From Mediterranea massiliensis (GTDB lineage: Bacteria > Bacteroidota > Bacteroidia > Bacteroidales > Bacteroidaceae), in assembly GCF_900128475.1 (NCBI RefSeq), contig NZ_LT635838.1, positions 622,536 through 686,535 of the forward strand: 64,000 nucleotides of DNA, written 5' to 3'. A model generated the notes under the pieces. The model saw nothing but the letters and a program-made list of their open reading frames with translations. It ran no database searches and had not been told where the DNA came from. Position numbers and translations under genes: made by a program. Below are positions 17,477-28,025 of the stretch, piece after piece; position 1 is the first letter of the stretch; every line of letters begins with the position of its first letter.

Positions 17477-17932
17477 TCATAAGGGTATCTGAATCTGGTC
17501 GCGGACAATGGAAACTTCCTTGAACTCGCCGGTAGCCCGCAACTTGCGCATCATGGCATCGGCCTCCTCGACACTCCGATAGTCGCCCACGCGGCACAGC
17601 CACCGTGGAGGGGAAAAGAAGGAATAGACCGGCAGGTCGGGGAACAGCTCCTTGACAGACGCCGCTACCGAATGGGCCTCGTTCTTGGCCTGACGGGTAT
17701 TGCTGCCTGCATACACCTGCACGCGGTATCCGGCGGCACGAAGGGTCTTGCGTTCGCCGGTAGACGACGGAACGGCTCCCCGTCCCAACAAAGCCTCAAT
17801 ACGTTCGTCCTGATGGATGGTCACCTTTCCCTGACCGGGAACGTTCCGTTCCAGACTCTTCACGATATTGTCCTGTGCCGCGGCAGACAGGAGGAAAGAA
17901 AGGCCGGCAAGCGCCAAAAGCAAACGTTTCAT
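17477..17932 (-). CDS. SPOR-domain secreted protein
   Basis: This 151-residue protein begins at the ATG at 17932 with a signal peptide (MKRLLLALAGLSFLLSAAAQ). Its C-terminal half (AAGYRVQVYAGSNTRQAKNE...VGDYRSVEEADAMMRKL) is a SPOR domain, which binds denuded septal peptidoglycan glycans. An upstream frame extension to 18019 is rejected because the signal peptide would then be internal. It lies between tpiA (122 bp upstream) and folE. Confidence 0.87.
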   Translation of the reverse strand: MKRLLLALAGLSFLLSAAAQDNIVKSLERNVPGQGKVTIHQDERIEALLGRGAVPSSTGERKTLRAAGYRVQVYAGSNTRQAKNEAHSVAASVKELFPDLPVYSFFSPPRWLCRVGDYRSVEEADAMMRKLRATGEFKEVSIVRDQIQIPL

Positions 17933-18054
17933 GTGATTCGGTATCTGAATGAATGGATTGAATGATAAAAAAGAGAAGAAGGAAGTGCCCCGCCGGCTGC
18001 ATGGCCACCGGCGCAGCACTTCCCCAAACAGGTCGGCATGCCGACTCCTGTGTA

Positions 18055-18810
18055 TTAATTAAAAGCGTCGATGATGCCCTTGAAGTCGGCAGCTTTCAAT
18101 GCAGCGCCGCCAATCAGACCACCGTCAACATCGGGTTTTGCAAACAGTTCCTTGGCATTGGAGGGCTTGCAGCTGCCACCGTAGAGGATGGAGCAGTTGT
18201 CAGCGATTTCCTTGCCATACTTCTCGGCTACCTGCGAACGGATGAAAGCATGGATTTCTTCAGCCTGCTCGGGAGTGGCAGTCTTGCCGGTACCGATGGC
18301 CCAAACCGGTTCGTAAGCCAGAATAATCTTGGAAAAGTCCTCGGCAGACAGAGAGAATACGGAAGCCAGCTGTGCGGCAACCACTTCGTTCTGCTTACCG
18401 GCTTCGCGCTCTTCCAGTACCTCACCGATGCAGAAGATCGGAGTCAGACCGTGAGCCAGAGCCAGTTTCACCTTCTCTTCCAGGATTTCCACTGTCTCGT
18501 GATAGTAGGCACGACGCTCGGAGTGACCCAGGATGACATACTTGGCACCGGTAGAAGCAACCATAGCGGCCGAAACTTCACCTGTATAGGCACCCGATTC
18601 CTTGTCGGCGCAGTTTTCTGCACCTACACCGATCTTGGCGGGGTCAACCAACGGAGTAACCGATGCCAGGTGGATAAACGGCGTGCAGATGATTACATCA
18701 CAGTTAGGCTTTTCGTCAGCCAACACTTCGTTCAATTCTTTTGCAAGAGCAATGCCCTCCTGGAGGGTCTTGTTCATTTTCCAGTTTCCTGCAACAATGT
18801 TTTTTCTCAT
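18055..18810 (-). CDS. tpiA: Triosephosphate isomerase
   Basis: This glycolytic enzyme interconverts DHAP and glyceraldehyde-3-phosphate. It is 251 residues and full length, with all hallmarks: AGNWKMNKT at the start (catalytic Lys), [11 protein letters not shown] (catalytic His), [14 protein letters not shown] (catalytic Glu and loop 6) and [10 protein letters not shown]. It lies in the DUF1599-doxX-tpiA-SPOR-folE run. Confidence 0.98.
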   Translation of the reverse strand: MRKNIVAGNWKMNKTLQEGIALAKELNEVLADEKPNCDVIICTPFIHLASVTPLVDPAKIGVGAENCADKESGAYTGEVSAAMVASTGAKYVILGHSERRAYYHETVEILEEKVKLALAHGLTPIFCIGEVLEEREAGKQNEVVAAQLASVFSLSAEDFSKIILAYEPVWAIGTGKTATPEQAEEIHAFIRSQVAEKYGKEIADNCSILYGGSCKPSNAKELFAKPDVDGGLIGGAALKAADFKGIIDAFN

Positions 18811-18853
18811 TTTGTTTTTACATTAAGGGGTTAATACCACATATATTTCATTT

Positions 18854-20194
18854 TTACTTTTCTTCTTCTGTACGCTCCTCTATGAGGGCTTCTCCCTCAA
18901 TCGGCACGAGCTTCATTTTCTCCCTCCGCCTGACAATCAGGATATCCAGGGCCAGAACCAGACAGAGCGGAACGACGAACCACAGCAAGATACGCCCCAT
19001 GGTCTGCCACAGGCTGACCGTTTCCGGCTGTCCCAACGGAATCTTCTCCAGGGCATCGACCAACACATATTCATCGGGCAGATTGCCGTCACTCCACTTG
19101 TGCAGGATGGTGCCGTCCTTCAGGAGGAACATGCCCGGATTGGAGCGGATCATGGTCTTCAGCGCAATGTCGTCGGACAGGCAGAAGGGATATTCGGCTC
19201 CCGTACGGTCGGCCCACAACTGGATTGCGTCTTCTTCCGAAGAGGTCAAGGCATAAAAGCCGTAGCCATGCTCCACGCTGTAGTCATATATCTCGTTGAT
19301 GAGGTCGATGTTGCTGTCGTCGGCCTCCTCGATGCGGTGTGCCACCAGCAGGAACGTATAGCCCTTGCGCGACAGAACGCTGTCCGTAATATCCTCGCCC
19401 GTCTCCAGGCTCTGCATCGAGAAGTCGTGGATGGGAGGTTCGTACCCCTTCTCCTTCAGCACCGTACGGGCTTCAACAAAGGTCCACGTACTGTCCGGAT
19501 AGTTGTCCAGCGAAAACTCCCGTCGTTCTCCATTTTTCTCCAGGATGAAACGCGTATCGTAGACAGGCAGTTTCTCACCTCCGGGCACCTCCATCGCCTG
19601 CTTGATGTTCACTCCTATCCGGTAAGGACGGAAATCAATCACGGGCAGGTTGTGCTGGCAATAGACCGCCAAGGCAAAGACAAACAAAATGGTATACACC
19701 GAAAACACCCACTCCGTCTTACGGCTGATGAAGCGGACCACCTCCCTGTGCCAGCGAAACACCGACACAGCGGCCAGAAGCAGAACGACGTTCTTGCCGA
19801 ACGTCTGCCAGTTGGTCAGCACCACCGCATCGCCGAAACAGCCGCAGTCCGACACCGGATCGGCAATGGCCAGATACAACGTCAGGGGAGTCATGAAGAT
19901 CATCAGTAGCAATGCCAGCCAGGCGCTTACCGTCTTCCGGATGCCCAGAAACATGTACACGCCGACGCAAAATTCCACGGCCGCCAGCAGGATGCCCACA
20001 AAGAACAGCAAGGCAGAAGGGAACCAGCCGATGATGCCGAACGCCGTCAGGTAGTCCTGCAGCTTATAGAATGTGCCGAACGGATCGACAGCCTTGACAA
20101 AACCGGAAAAGATGAACGTACCTCCCAACAGGAAGCGGCAGACGTTCACCCACACCTTCTTGACCTTATGTATTCTTTCACTCTCCAAATTCAA
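18854..20194 (-). CDS. DoxX/MauE-like membrane protein with C-terminal thioredoxin-like domain
   Basis: This 446-residue membrane protein has an N-terminal DoxX/MauE-like four-helix domain (VCRFLLGGTFIFSGFVKAVDP, then FFVGILLAAVEFCVGVYMFLG) with the family's DCGCFGDAVVLTNW motif near residues 110-125. The middle and C-terminal part (TFLLVAHRIEEADDSN...SNPGMFLLKDGTILHKW) looks like a thioredoxin fold with the cis-Pro region but no CxxC. A final membrane helix precedes a charged tail. The start overlaps the DUF1599 gene by 17 bp. The function is unknown; a role in envelope redox is an inference. Confidence 0.8.
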   Translation of the reverse strand: MNLESERIHKVKKVWVNVCRFLLGGTFIFSGFVKAVDPFGTFYKLQDYLTAFGIIGWFPSALLFFVGILLAAVEFCVGVYMFLGIRKTVSAWLALLLMIFMTPLTLYLAIADPVSDCGCFGDAVVLTNWQTFGKNVVLLLAAVSVFRWHREVVRFISRKTEWVFSVYTILFVFALAVYCQHNLPVIDFRPYRIGVNIKQAMEVPGGEKLPVYDTRFILEKNGERREFSLDNYPDSTWTFVEARTVLKEKGYEPPIHDFSMQSLETGEDITDSVLSRKGYTFLLVAHRIEEADDSNIDLINEIYDYSVEHGYGFYALTSSEEDAIQLWADRTGAEYPFCLSDDIALKTMIRSNPGMFLLKDGTILHKWSDGNLPDEYVLVDALEKIPLGQPETVSLWQTMGRILLWFVVPLCLVLALDILIVRRREKMKLVPIEGEALIEERTEEEK

Positions 20195-20720
20195 TCTTTA
20201 TCAACCCGAAAACCGAGTAGTTTATCATATCCATATAATTGGCATCCACACCTTCGGACACCAGCGTCTGTCCGGCCAGGCTTTCTATCTGCTTGGTGCG
20301 GTAAATCTTCATCAGAATCAGGTCCGTGTACGAACTGATGCGCATGCTGCGCCAGGCCTCATCGTAATCATGGTTCTTGGCCAGCATCAATTCCAGCGAA
20401 GCCTTGGCATATTTGTCATACAAGGCCAAAGCCTCTTCGTTGGTAATATCAGCCTGCTCGGCATATCCCAGTTCCAGCTGGATGAGTCCCACAATACCGT
20501 AATTCACGATGGCTATGAATTCCGAACGGATACCTTCGTCCACCAGCGCCACCCCCTTGGTCTCGATGCTGCGGATGCGGTTGGCCTTGATGAACAGCTG
20601 GTCGGTCACCGAAGACGGACGCAGGATGCGCCACGCCGGCCCATAGTCGTGAAGTTTCTTCGCAAACAGGTCACGACAGAGGGCGATGACATGTTCGAAT
20701 TGTTGTTTGGTATCTTTCAT
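20178..20720 (-). CDS. DUF1599 family protein
   Basis: This is a 180-residue cytosolic protein with an internal duplication: KLHDYGPAWRILRPSSVTDQ near residue 25 and NHDYDEAWRSMRISSYTDL near residue 120 are two copies of one motif. This matches DUF1599, whose members belong to nucleotide-modifying (MazG-like) folds in some classifications; the activity is unproven. The ATG at 20720 is preferred over 20741 because a -7 box ends at 20739. It leads the operon that ends with folE. Confidence 0.82.
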   Translation of the reverse strand: MKDTKQQFEHVIALCRDLFAKKLHDYGPAWRILRPSSVTDQLFIKANRIRSIETKGVALVDEGIRSEFIAIVNYGIVGLIQLELGYAEQADITNEEALALYDKYAKASLELMLAKNHDYDEAWRSMRISSYTDLILMKIYRTKQIESLAGQTLVSEGVDANYMDMINYSVFGLIKIEFGE

Positions 20721-20738
20721 TTCCTTACAAATAGACTG

Positions 20739-20769
20739 CAAAGTTAGGAATAATTAAGGAATAAAGAAA
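20739..20769 (-). promoter_or_regulatory. Promoter of the DUF1599-doxX operon (TTTC-N19-TAACTTTG)
   Basis: TAACTTTG (20739-20746, - strand) fits the -7 consensus exactly. TTTC (20766-20769) lies 19 bp upstream, one base off the TTTG -33 box. Confidence 0.65.
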
Positions 20770-20771
20770 AG

Positions 20772-20801
20772 AGGGCACTCTAAATTATATTAAAGCACCC
20801 T
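20772..20801 (-). terminator. Probable terminator after the M23 peptidase gene
   Basis: Read on the - strand, AGGGTGCTTTAA can pair with TTTAGAGTGCCCT, using several G-U pairs, followed by CTTTTCTTT. It lies 28 bp after the M23 stop codon and just upstream of the DUF1599 promoter. Confidence 0.5.
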
Positions 20802-20828
20802 CCGACCTTATCAGATTGTTTACGTTTT

Positions 20829-21692
20829 TTACGAGCAGCGAAGCACCTGTCCGGGACGCAGTGTCGTTTTCTTTGAAATGCGGTTCAGCTGACACAGCTT
20901 CTGGACGGTCGTCCCTTGACGGGCCGCAATCTTCGACAGGGTATCACCCTTCTTGACCTTATAGAACAAGTTGCCTCCCGAAGACTTGCTTCCCGAGGCT
21001 TTCTTCGTCTTTTCAAATGTATAGGTATCGGCCACGATGTCCTGCTTCTCGAAGTCGAACATCTTGGCGGGGTCGAGCGCCACGCCCAGGAAGCGGGTCT
21101 CGAAATGCAGGTGCGAACCCGTGGAGCGTCCCGTATTTCCACCCAAGGCAATCGGTTCACCGGCCTTGACCAGCTGGTCTACATCTACCAGTTGCTTGGA
21201 CAAGTGTCCATAAATGGTTTCCAGCCCGTTGTCGTGACGGATCACCACATACTTGCCATATCCCTTGCGCCGTCCTTCATTGGCCACGATACGCACACGG
21301 CCGTCAAAAGCGGCACGGATGGTATCGCCGATATAGACCTTGATGTCGAGACCGTAGTGGGCTCTGCGGCGACGCGGACGATAACCGAACACGTCTGTAA
21401 TGCGTGTATGGTCGGTCGGCATGCAGAAACCGGTCAGGTCAATGGTATATTTGTCGGGGACAATGGCATCGCCGTATACATGAACGGACTTTGTATTCCA
21501 GGAGGGGTAAATATCGAAAGCAGGATACATGGACTGCTCCACGCGAATCTGCTTCTGCAATGCCAATGAGTCTACACTTTTCAGTTTTCTATCGATGGGT
21601 GCCTGGCGGGCAATGAGGTCCTGCGAGAAAGAATTCAGGCTCACCATTGCTGCGGCAGCACAAAAAATCAGTTTAATTCCACTTAAATTCAT
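20829..21692 (-). CDS. M23 peptidoglycan endopeptidase with C-terminal LysM
   Basis: This 287-residue exported hydrolase starts at the ATG at 21692 with a signal peptide ending in SLNSFSQ. The M23 (LytM/lysostaphin) domain shows RRAHYGLDIKVYIGD (zinc His and Asp) and GSHLHFETR (HxH), so it looks catalytically complete. A LysM domain (YKVKKGDTLSKIAARQGTTV) ends the protein. It probably cuts peptide crosslinks in peptidoglycan. The frame extends upstream to 21761, but the extension lacks signal-peptide character. Confidence 0.92.
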   Translation of the reverse strand: MNLSGIKLIFCAAAAMVSLNSFSQDLIARQAPIDRKLKSVDSLALQKQIRVEQSMYPAFDIYPSWNTKSVHVYGDAIVPDKYTIDLTGFCMPTDHTRITDVFGYRPRRRRAHYGLDIKVYIGDTIRAAFDGRVRIVANEGRRKGYGKYVVIRHDNGLETIYGHLSKQLVDVDQLVKAGEPIALGGNTGRSTGSHLHFETRFLGVALDPAKMFDFEKQDIVADTYTFEKTKKASGSKSSGGNLFYKVKKGDTLSKIAARQGTTVQKLCQLNRISKKTTLRPGQVLRCS

Positions 21693-21793
21693 TCCGTATT
21701 CGTCCTTTGTCTTTTTAGTCGATATCCGCCCGAGTTTCGCGTCATCCGACCTCATCCGCACGAGTGAAATATCCGTTTTTCAAAAAATTCTCT

Positions 21794-21801
21794 CAAAGGT
21801 A
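21794..21801 (-). promoter_or_regulatory. -7 promoter box (TACCTTTG) upstream of the M23 gene
   Basis: TACCTTTG on the - strand lies 101 bp before the M23 ATG, which would give an unusually long leader. No clear -33 box is seen, so this is tentative. Confidence 0.4.
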
Positions 21802-21963
21802 GCATTTATATTTGAAAAGGTGTATCCCCCTTAAACATTTTTTTCTTTCGCAAACCGTACCACGCAGATACAGTGCTATAAAACAAGCTATATATCAGCA
21901 AGATACAATAAAACATGTTTTGCAACATATTCATCATTCTGTAACAGGCAGCAACGTTTTTTG

Positions 21964-24060
21964 TCAGCTGATGGCCGCCCAGTTGACATTGCTCTTGCGT
22001 AAGGCCTTCAACTGCTTCCACAAGATTTCATTTTCAGGCAAGACTCCCTGCGGATCCGTTTCTACAATCTTCTGGGCCACCCCGCGCACATATTGCAGCA
22101 ACTGGCCGTCACGGGCCAGGTCGGCAATCTTCAGGTCAAAGGCCACCCCGCTCTGCTGCGTACCTTCCAGGTCGCCCGGTCCGCGGAGTTTCAGATCGGC
22201 CTCGGCTATCTCAAAACCGTCGTTGGTACGCACCATGATTTCCAGCCGCTTGCGGGTATCTTCGGCCAGCTTGTAGCCGGTCACCAGGATGCAGTACGAC
22301 TGGTCGGCTCCACGTCCCACCCTTCCGCGCAACTGGTGGAGCTGCGACAATCCGAAGCGTTCGGCATTCTCGATGATCATCACCGAGGCATTGGGCACAT
22401 TCACACCGACCTCGATAACCGTCGTCGCCACCATAATCTGTGCCTCGCCCGAAACGAACAGCTGCATCTGCGCATCCTTCTCGGCGGGCTTCATCTGTCC
22501 GTGCACCTTGCACACGCGGCAGTCGGGGAAGGCCTCGCAGACATGCAGATACCCTTCCTCCAGATTCTTCAGGTCAATCTTCTCGCTCTCCTTGATGAGC
22601 GGATAGACGATGTACACCTGCCGCCCCTCTTCAATCTGCTTGCGCACCGAGCGGTACAGGCTCTCGCGCCGGTTGTCAAACTGGTGGATGGTGGCTATCG
22701 GTTTGCGACCGGGAGGCAGCTCGTCGATGACCGACACGTCCAGATCGCCGTAAAGCGTCATGGCCAGTGTGCGGGGAATGGGCGTGGCCGTCATCACCAG
22801 CACATGGGGCGGCTGCACGCTCTTGGTCCACAGCCGGGCCCGCTGCGCCACGCCAAAACGGTGCTGCTCATCAATGACCACCAGCCCCAACGAGGCGAAA
22901 TTCACCGAATCTTCGATCACTGCATGCGTACCGATCAGGATCTTCACCTCTCCCTTCAGCAAGCCCTCCAGAATAGCTTCCCGCCGCTTGCCGCGGATAG
23001 ACCCCGTCAGCAGCTCCACGTGTATGTCCATGCCGCACAACAATTCACGTATCGTCTCGAAATGCTGGTTGGCCAGGATTTCAGTGGGAGCCATCAGGCA
23101 GGCCTGAAAGCCGTTGTCCAGCGCAATGAGCATGCTCATCAGGGCCACCAGCGTCTTTCCACTTCCCACGTCGCCCTGGAGCAGACGGTTCATCTGGCGT
23201 CCCGAGCCCAGGTCGTGACGGATTTCCTTCAGCACCCGTTTCTGGGCGCCCGTCAACTCGAACGGCAAGTTACGCGTATAGAAAGTATGGAAGATTTCCC
23301 CCACCCGGCTGAACACATAGCCCCGATATTTGCACTGGCGGTCGTGCGCATAGCGCAGGATATTCAGCTGCACGTAGAACAGTTCTTCAAACTTCAGGCG
23401 GTACTGGGCCTTGCGGAGCAAGTCGGCATTGCCGGGGAAATGGATATTGATCAGCGCCTCCGTCAGCGGCATCAGATGATGCTCCGCGACCAGCGCGGGC
23501 GACAGCGTCTCGGACAACGGTTCCTTAATCTGCTGGACCAGCGTCGCCACCAGCTTCTCAATAGCGTTCGAGTTCAGGAACGACCGTTTCATCTTCTCCG
23601 TGGTATTGTAATAGGGGCGCAATCCCATGCTGGACATCTGTACCTCCGAAACCAAGTCGATGTCGGGATGGGCAATGTTGATACGGCCGTTGTAAGCCGT
23701 CGGCCTCCCGAACACGATGTACTCCTGATGCACCTTATACTTACCTGTCAGGTACTTGATGCCCTGGAACCACACCAGGTCCACAAAGCCCGTTCCGTCG
23801 GTAAAGTGGGCAATCAGCCGCCGATGGCGTCCTTCTCCCGCCACCTCGAAACTCCGTATTTCGCCCTTCAGCTGAATGTAGGGCATGCTGCCGTCCAGCT
23901 CACGGATGGAGTAGATGCGGCTGCGGTCCACGTATTTATAGGGGAAATAATACAGCAGGTCGTGCAGGGTACAGATACCCGCTTCCTTGTTGAGCGTAGC
24001 GGCCCGTTGCGGTCCTACGCCCGGCAGATATTTGATGTCACAAGCAGCCAGGTCTGTCAT
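21964..24060 (-). CDS. recG: ATP-dependent DNA helicase RecG
   Basis: RecG remodels stalled replication forks and Holliday junctions. The 698 residues include the N-terminal wedge/OB domain ([20 protein letters not shown]), Walker [16 protein letters not shown] near residues 300-315, the DEQH box ([10 protein letters not shown]), the [10 protein letters not shown] motif and the C-terminal helicase domain (QLRGRVGRG). Its ATG overlaps the ispD stop (ATGA), indicating translational coupling at the end of the pdxJ-exbBD-tonB operon. Confidence 0.97.
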   Translation of the reverse strand: MTDLAACDIKYLPGVGPQRAATLNKEAGICTLHDLLYYFPYKYVDRSRIYSIRELDGSMPYIQLKGEIRSFEVAGEGRHRRLIAHFTDGTGFVDLVWFQGIKYLTGKYKVHQEYIVFGRPTAYNGRINIAHPDIDLVSEVQMSSMGLRPYYNTTEKMKRSFLNSNAIEKLVATLVQQIKEPLSETLSPALVAEHHLMPLTEALINIHFPGNADLLRKAQYRLKFEELFYVQLNILRYAHDRQCKYRGYVFSRVGEIFHTFYTRNLPFELTGAQKRVLKEIRHDLGSGRQMNRLLQGDVGSGKTLVALMSMLIALDNGFQACLMAPTEILANQHFETIRELLCGMDIHVELLTGSIRGKRREAILEGLLKGEVKILIGTHAVIEDSVNFASLGLVVIDEQHRFGVAQRARLWTKSVQPPHVLVMTATPIPRTLAMTLYGDLDVSVIDELPPGRKPIATIHQFDNRRESLYRSVRKQIEEGRQVYIVYPLIKESEKIDLKNLEEGYLHVCEAFPDCRVCKVHGQMKPAEKDAQMQLFVSGEAQIMVATTVIEVGVNVPNASVMIIENAERFGLSQLHQLRGRVGRGADQSYCILVTGYKLAEDTRKRLEIMVRTNDGFEIAEADLKLRGPGDLEGTQQSGVAFDLKIADLARDGQLLQYVRGVAQKIVETDPQGVLPENEILWKQLKALRKSNVNWAAIS

Positions 24061-24725
24061 TTTTCCAACAAAGCCGAAGCCACTTTCAGGTCAAAAGGTG
24101 TCGTAATCTTGATATTCTCTCGGTTGCCTTCCGTCAGCGCGACAGGCACTCCCATCGCCTCGACCACCGATGCATCGTCTGTAAACAGGGGGGTATAAGG
24201 CTGTTCGTAAGCCTCCTTCAGCAAAGCAGCGTCAAACACCTGCGGCGTCTGCACCAGCCGGTATTCGTCGCGCGGCACCGTGACACTTCCACCTGCCGCC
24301 TGTAGGTGCCTCACGGTCTCCACCACGCCGATGCATGGCACTACCGCCCTCCGGATCTGTGCCTCGGCATAACAGCGTTCGATCACTTCGGACGAAACGA
24401 ACGGACGTACACCGTCGTGCACTCCCACCAGCGCCGGCGTTTCGACCAGCGCCAATCCGTTCTTCACCGAATGGAAGCGCGTCTCGCCCCCGTCCGCTAT
24501 CCGGTGGGGAATATTAAAACAGTGCTTCCTACACAGTTCCAACCAGAAATCCTGCTGGCTGTGCGGAAGCACCAAAATGATTTTTATCTCCGGATTGCAG
24601 GCATAAAAGGCTTCCAGCGTACGCATCAGTACCGGCCTGCCCCCTATGGGCAGAAACTGCTTGGGCAACTCCGTACCCATACGCAGTCCCTTGCCACCGG
24701 CCACAATCAGAGCATAGTGTGTCAT
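24057..24725 (-). CDS. ispD: 2-C-methyl-D-erythritol 4-phosphate cytidylyltransferase
   Basis: IspD makes CDP-ME from MEP and CTP in the non-mevalonate isoprenoid pathway. The 222-residue protein has the nucleotidyltransferase loop [18 protein letters not shown], the VHDGVRPFV motif and the QTPQVF signature, and ends with [10 protein letters not shown]. It starts 4 bp after the DJ-1 stop and overlaps recG. Confidence 0.96.
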   Translation of the reverse strand: MTHYALIVAGGKGLRMGTELPKQFLPIGGRPVLMRTLEAFYACNPEIKIILVLPHSQQDFWLELCRKHCFNIPHRIADGGETRFHSVKNGLALVETPALVGVHDGVRPFVSSEVIERCYAEAQIRRAVVPCIGVVETVRHLQAAGGSVTVPRDEYRLVQTPQVFDAALLKEAYEQPYTPLFTDDASVVEAMGVPVALTEGNRENIKITTPFDLKVASALLEK

Positions 24726-24729
24726 ATCC

Positions 24730-25281
24730 TTATTTGGTCAGACACATCACATTCTTCAGTTCCTTCGTCTTCTCTCTGCCGCAGAGGTGTTCCACCAGTG
24801 CCAGACCGAATTCGATGGCAGCACCCGGACCTTTGCCGGTGATGAAGTTTCCGTCCTTCTCTACCATGGCACCCGTATATTCGGCACCCTCCAGATACTT
24901 GTCAAAACCCGGATAGCAAGTAGCCTTCTTACCCTTCAGCAGGCCCAGGTTGCCCAGCACCATGGGAGCGGCACAGATGGCGGCAATCGCCTTGCCCTCG
25001 GCAGCCTGTCTCTGCAACTGGCGGCGCAGGTCCTCGCATTCGTTCAAGGTCGTGGCTCCGGGCAGTCCGCCGGGCAATACCATCATGTCTGCGTCAAAGA
25101 AGTCACAGTTTACGATGTTCTTGTCACACAACACCGAGATGCCGTGCGAGCCTTTCACAATTTCATCGGGGGTTACAGACACCATTGCCACGTTCAGTCC
25201 GGCGCGTTTCATGATGTCAACAGCCGCAAAGGCTTCCATTTCTTCAAAACCGTCTGCAAAGAATACATAAACAGTTCCCAT
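24730..25281 (-). CDS. DJ-1/PfpI family protein (YajL-like)
   Basis: This 183-residue cytosolic protein of the DJ-1/PfpI superfamily has the nucleophile-elbow cysteine in [13 protein letters not shown] and the conserved Glu in [10 protein letters not shown] near residues 9-18, as in YajL/DJ-1. Family roles proposed include glyoxalase and deglycase-like repair or chaperone activity; none can be assigned here. The ATG at 25281 is preferred over an in-frame TTG two codons upstream. It lies between tonB and ispD in a tight operon. Confidence 0.9.
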   Translation of the reverse strand: MGTVYVFFADGFEEMEAFAAVDIMKRAGLNVAMVSVTPDEIVKGSHGISVLCDKNIVNCDFFDADMMVLPGGLPGATTLNECEDLRRQLQRQAAEGKAIAAICAAPMVLGNLGLLKGKKATCYPGFDKYLEGAEYTGAMVEKDGNFITGKGPGAAIEFGLALVEHLCGREKTKELKNVMCLTK

Positions 25282-25304
25282 AGTCAAGTTCTCCTATTTT
25301 TTAT

Positions 25305-26120
25305 TTATTTCAGATTAAAATAATACGTAATTGTTCCCGCCTGGTTGTTCAGGCCGCTCACCGCGTTGAACCGTGCCTTCTTGGCCGCGTCCTCCGCCGC
25401 CTTGCGCAAGGCCGGGTTGACGGTATTGGTCTGGCGGTTGATGCTGGTGGCTATCACCTGTCCGGCCGGGTTGACCGTGATGTTCACCACCACCTTTCCT
25501 TCGTCCTGTACGTTGTACACCGGCTTGGGCAGTCCGCCGGGTCCGATCGAACGTCCGCCCAGGCTGAACGTACCGTAACCGCCGACACCCGTCGTCGCCC
25601 CTTCGGCAGCATTGCCATCGGGACTTCCCTGAATGCCGGTACCGGTCGTATTTCCCTTACTGCCCATCTGGGCTCCCTTGCCGAAGGCTCCGGCCACCTT
25701 GCGGCGGGCCGCTTCTTCCGCTTCCCGGCGTTCGCGTTCCGCCTTGGCTTCGGCCAGCTTGCGGGCTTCCTCCGCCTTTTCGGCCTCTGTCTTCTCCGGC
25801 TTCTTCACTTCCTTCTTTTCGGGAGTCTTCGTTTCCGGTTTCAGGGCCACCGTTTCTTCCAGGTCCTGCGTCATCAGGTCCTGTTCGGTAGCCTCCTGCG
25901 GTTGGGGAGTTGTTTCCTCGGGCATCACGTCCACATCCACCAGCGACGGGTCGGCCTGCCCCCATGCGTCGGGCACTTCTCCCAACATCACAGGCATACC
26001 GCCCTCCTCCGCAGGTGCCGGGACCACAAAGCCCGCCCATATCAGAAAGACGATGAGGAGCACATGCACCAGCACGGCCCCTGCCATCCCTATATATTTA
26101 CCTTTCTCCTTTTGAGTCAC
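25305..26120 (-). CDS. tonB: TonB-family energy transducer
   Basis: This is a 271-residue TonB-type protein. One N-terminal membrane helix (AGAVLVHVLLIVFLIWAGF) is followed by an acidic, proline-containing linker and a Lys/Glu/Ala-rich helical stretch (residues ~95-145). The C-terminal TonB-like domain reads GKVVVNITVNPAGQVIATSI and ends FNLK. It couples ExbB/ExbD proton flow to outer-membrane receptors. It follows exbD by 47 bp in the pdxJ operon. Confidence 0.92.
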   Translation of the reverse strand: MTQKEKGKYIGMAGAVLVHVLLIVFLIWAGFVVPAPAEEGGMPVMLGEVPDAWGQADPSLVDVDVMPEETTPQPQEATEQDLMTQDLEETVALKPETKTPEKKEVKKPEKTEAEKAEEARKLAEAKAERERREAEEAARRKVAGAFGKGAQMGSKGNTTGTGIQGSPDGNAAEGATTGVGGYGTFSLGGRSIGPGGLPKPVYNVQDEGKVVVNITVNPAGQVIATSINRQTNTVNPALRKAAEDAAKKARFNAVSGLNNQAGTITYYFNLK

Positions 26121-26167
26121 CGCACGTTTCCTTTCCTGTTATATTGACACATACCTTCCACCGCCAG

Positions 26168-26581
26168 TCAACGCCCCTCCGGCGGACGCGTGGCAAGCAC
26201 CATCTTGAAATGGTTCTCGTTGGCGATGTTCAGCACTTTCACGATTTCACGATAGGGCACCGACTCGTCGGCATAGAGCGCCACATACATTTCCGGTTCC
26301 TTCTCGGCACACGACTGCAGGAACGGTGTCAGTTCCTCCAGCGTGATCGCCTGTTCACGGTCATTGCCGAAAGCCGCATAAAAGTTCAGATCCTTGTCGA
26401 TGATGACCCTCGTCAGCGGTTTGGCCGACGTCTGCTGTTTGCCTTGTGGCAGCAGCACCTTGATGGCGTTGGGCGATACCACCGTCGACGTGATCATGAA
26501 GAATATCAGCAGCAGGAATATCACGTCCGTCATGGACGCCATACTGAAGTTGGGCGATATTTTGGCTCTGCGTTTCAACAT
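26168..26581 (-). CDS. exbD: ExbD/TolR-type biopolymer transport protein
   Basis: This 137-residue protein has the single ExbD membrane helix with its conserved proton-relay Asp in SMTDVIFLLLIFFMITS, and a periplasmic domain of ~95 residues. The start overlaps the exbB stop by 7 bp, consistent with complex assembly by coupled translation. Confidence 0.94.
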   Translation of the reverse strand: MLKRRAKISPNFSMASMTDVIFLLLIFFMITSTVVSPNAIKVLLPQGKQQTSAKPLTRVIIDKDLNFYAAFGNDREQAITLEELTPFLQSCAEKEPEMYVALYADESVPYREIVKVLNIANENHFKMVLATRPPEGR

Positions 26582-27291
26582 GGCTCGTTCAGTAAATCCA
26601 TGAAGGCCATGGTCTTGGCTTCCATCTTGTTCACCACTCCGTCGACCAGCGTCACCAGATAGTTGTAGGCAAACATGGCGATGATGCCCACAATCAGGCC
26701 GCCGACCGTCGTAATCATAGCCTCGTAGATACCGCCGGACAGCAGTGTAATGTCGATGTTGTTACCGGCATTCGCCATTTCGAAGAAGGCACGCACCATA
26801 CCCGTCACCGTCCCCAGAAAGCCAATCATCGGTGCGCCGCCGGCAATGGTTGCCATGATGGTCAGTCCCTTCTCCAGCTTGGCCACTTCAATGTTTCCCA
26901 CGTTCTCGATGGCAGCCTGCACGTCGCTCACGGGACGTCCCAACCGGCTGATACCTTTCTCTATCATACGTGCCGAAGGCGTGTTCACACTGCGGCAGTA
27001 GGCCAGTGCCGACTTGATTTCTCCTCCCAGAATGTAGTCCTTGATCTTATCCATGAACATGGGGTCTTCCTTTCCCGCCTTGCGGATGACATAGTTCCGT
27101 TCGAACAGAATATAGAAGCAGAGCACCGAGAGCAAGCCCAGCACCACCATAATCCAGCCGCCCTTCACGGCCATACTCCACAAGTTCATTTCTTCAGCGC
27201 CGGCCACCGGAGTCAGAACCGGATTGGCACCCGCAATCGAGTCGGCCATCGCCGGAGCCACTTGGGCCCATAGCATCATCATTGCATTCAT
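26575..27291 (-). CDS. exbB: ExbB/TolQ-type proton channel protein
   Basis: This 238-residue MotA/TolQ/ExbB family protein has three predicted helices, including the first at [20 protein letters not shown] and the conserved late pair around [16 protein letters not shown] and [19 protein letters not shown]. The ATG at 27291 overlaps the pdxJ stop (ATGA), so I prefer it to the TTG two codons upstream. It forms the energising complex with ExbD and TonB encoded next. Confidence 0.94.
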   Translation of the reverse strand: MNAMMMLWAQVAPAMADSIAGANPVLTPVAGAEEMNLWSMAVKGGWIMVVLGLLSVLCFYILFERNYVIRKAGKEDPMFMDKIKDYILGGEIKSALAYCRSVNTPSARMIEKGISRLGRPVSDVQAAIENVGNIEVAKLEKGLTIMATIAGGAPMIGFLGTVTGMVRAFFEMANAGNNIDITLLSGGIYEAMITTVGGLIVGIIAMFAYNYLVTLVDGVVNKMEAKTMAFMDLLNEPC

Positions 27292-28004
27292 TGACAAAGA
27301 CAGTTTTTATATTCCCGGATGGTACGTTCCAGTCCCAGGTACAGCGCGTCACAGATCAGCGCATGCCCTATCGACACCTCGTCCAGCCAGGGGATGTTCT
27401 TATAAAAGTAATTCAGATTCACCAGGCTCAGGTCGTGACCGGCATTCAGTCCCAGTCCCAGGCTCCTGACCGCCTTGGCAGCCGTCACAAACGGAGCTAC
27501 CGCCGCCTCCGGATTCTTCACGTAGCCCGAAGCATAGGGTTCCGTGTACAGTTCCACCCGGTCGGTACCCGCCTTGGCCGCATATTCGATCATCTCCACG
27601 TCCGTCGACACGAACACCGACGTACGGATGCCCGCTTTTTTGAACTCCTCGAGCACCTCGCTCAGGAAAGCCAGGTTCTTCTTGGTGTCCCATCCCGCGT
27701 TCGAAGTCAGCTGAGTGGGGCTGTCGGGCACCAGTGTCACCTGATGCGGTTTCACCTTCAGCACCAGGTCGATGAACTCCGGAGCCGGATAACCTTCGAT
27801 GTTAAATTCCGTATGCAGCAGCGGACGCAGGTCGTATACATCCTGCCTCCGTATATGCCGTTCGTCGGGCCGCGGATGTACCGTGATGCCGTCTGCCCCG
27901 AAACGTTCGCAGTCCAGCGCCACCTTCAGCACATCCGGCACATTACCGCCGCGCGCATTGCGCAGCGTTGCTACCTTGTTTATGTTTACGCTCAGTTTAG
28001 TCAT
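27288..28004 (-). CDS. pdxJ: Pyridoxine 5'-phosphate synthase
   Basis: PdxJ condenses 1-deoxyxylulose-5-phosphate with 3-amino-2-oxopropyl phosphate to form vitamin B6 phosphate. The 238-residue TIM barrel shows [20 protein letters not shown], the substrate-binding [12 protein letters not shown] motif, and [11 protein letters not shown]. It is the first gene of the operon pdxJ-exbB-exbD-tonB-DJ-1-ispD-recG. Confidence 0.97.
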   Translation of the reverse strand: MTKLSVNINKVATLRNARGGNVPDVLKVALDCERFGADGITVHPRPDERHIRRQDVYDLRPLLHTEFNIEGYPAPEFIDLVLKVKPHQVTLVPDSPTQLTSNAGWDTKKNLAFLSEVLEEFKKAGIRTSVFVSTDVEMIEYAAKAGTDRVELYTEPYASGYVKNPEAAVAPFVTAAKAVRSLGLGLNAGHDLSLVNLNYFYKNIPWLDEVSIGHALICDALYLGLERTIREYKNCLCQ

Positions 28005-28025
28005 AATTCAACCGTTTGTTCCGGG

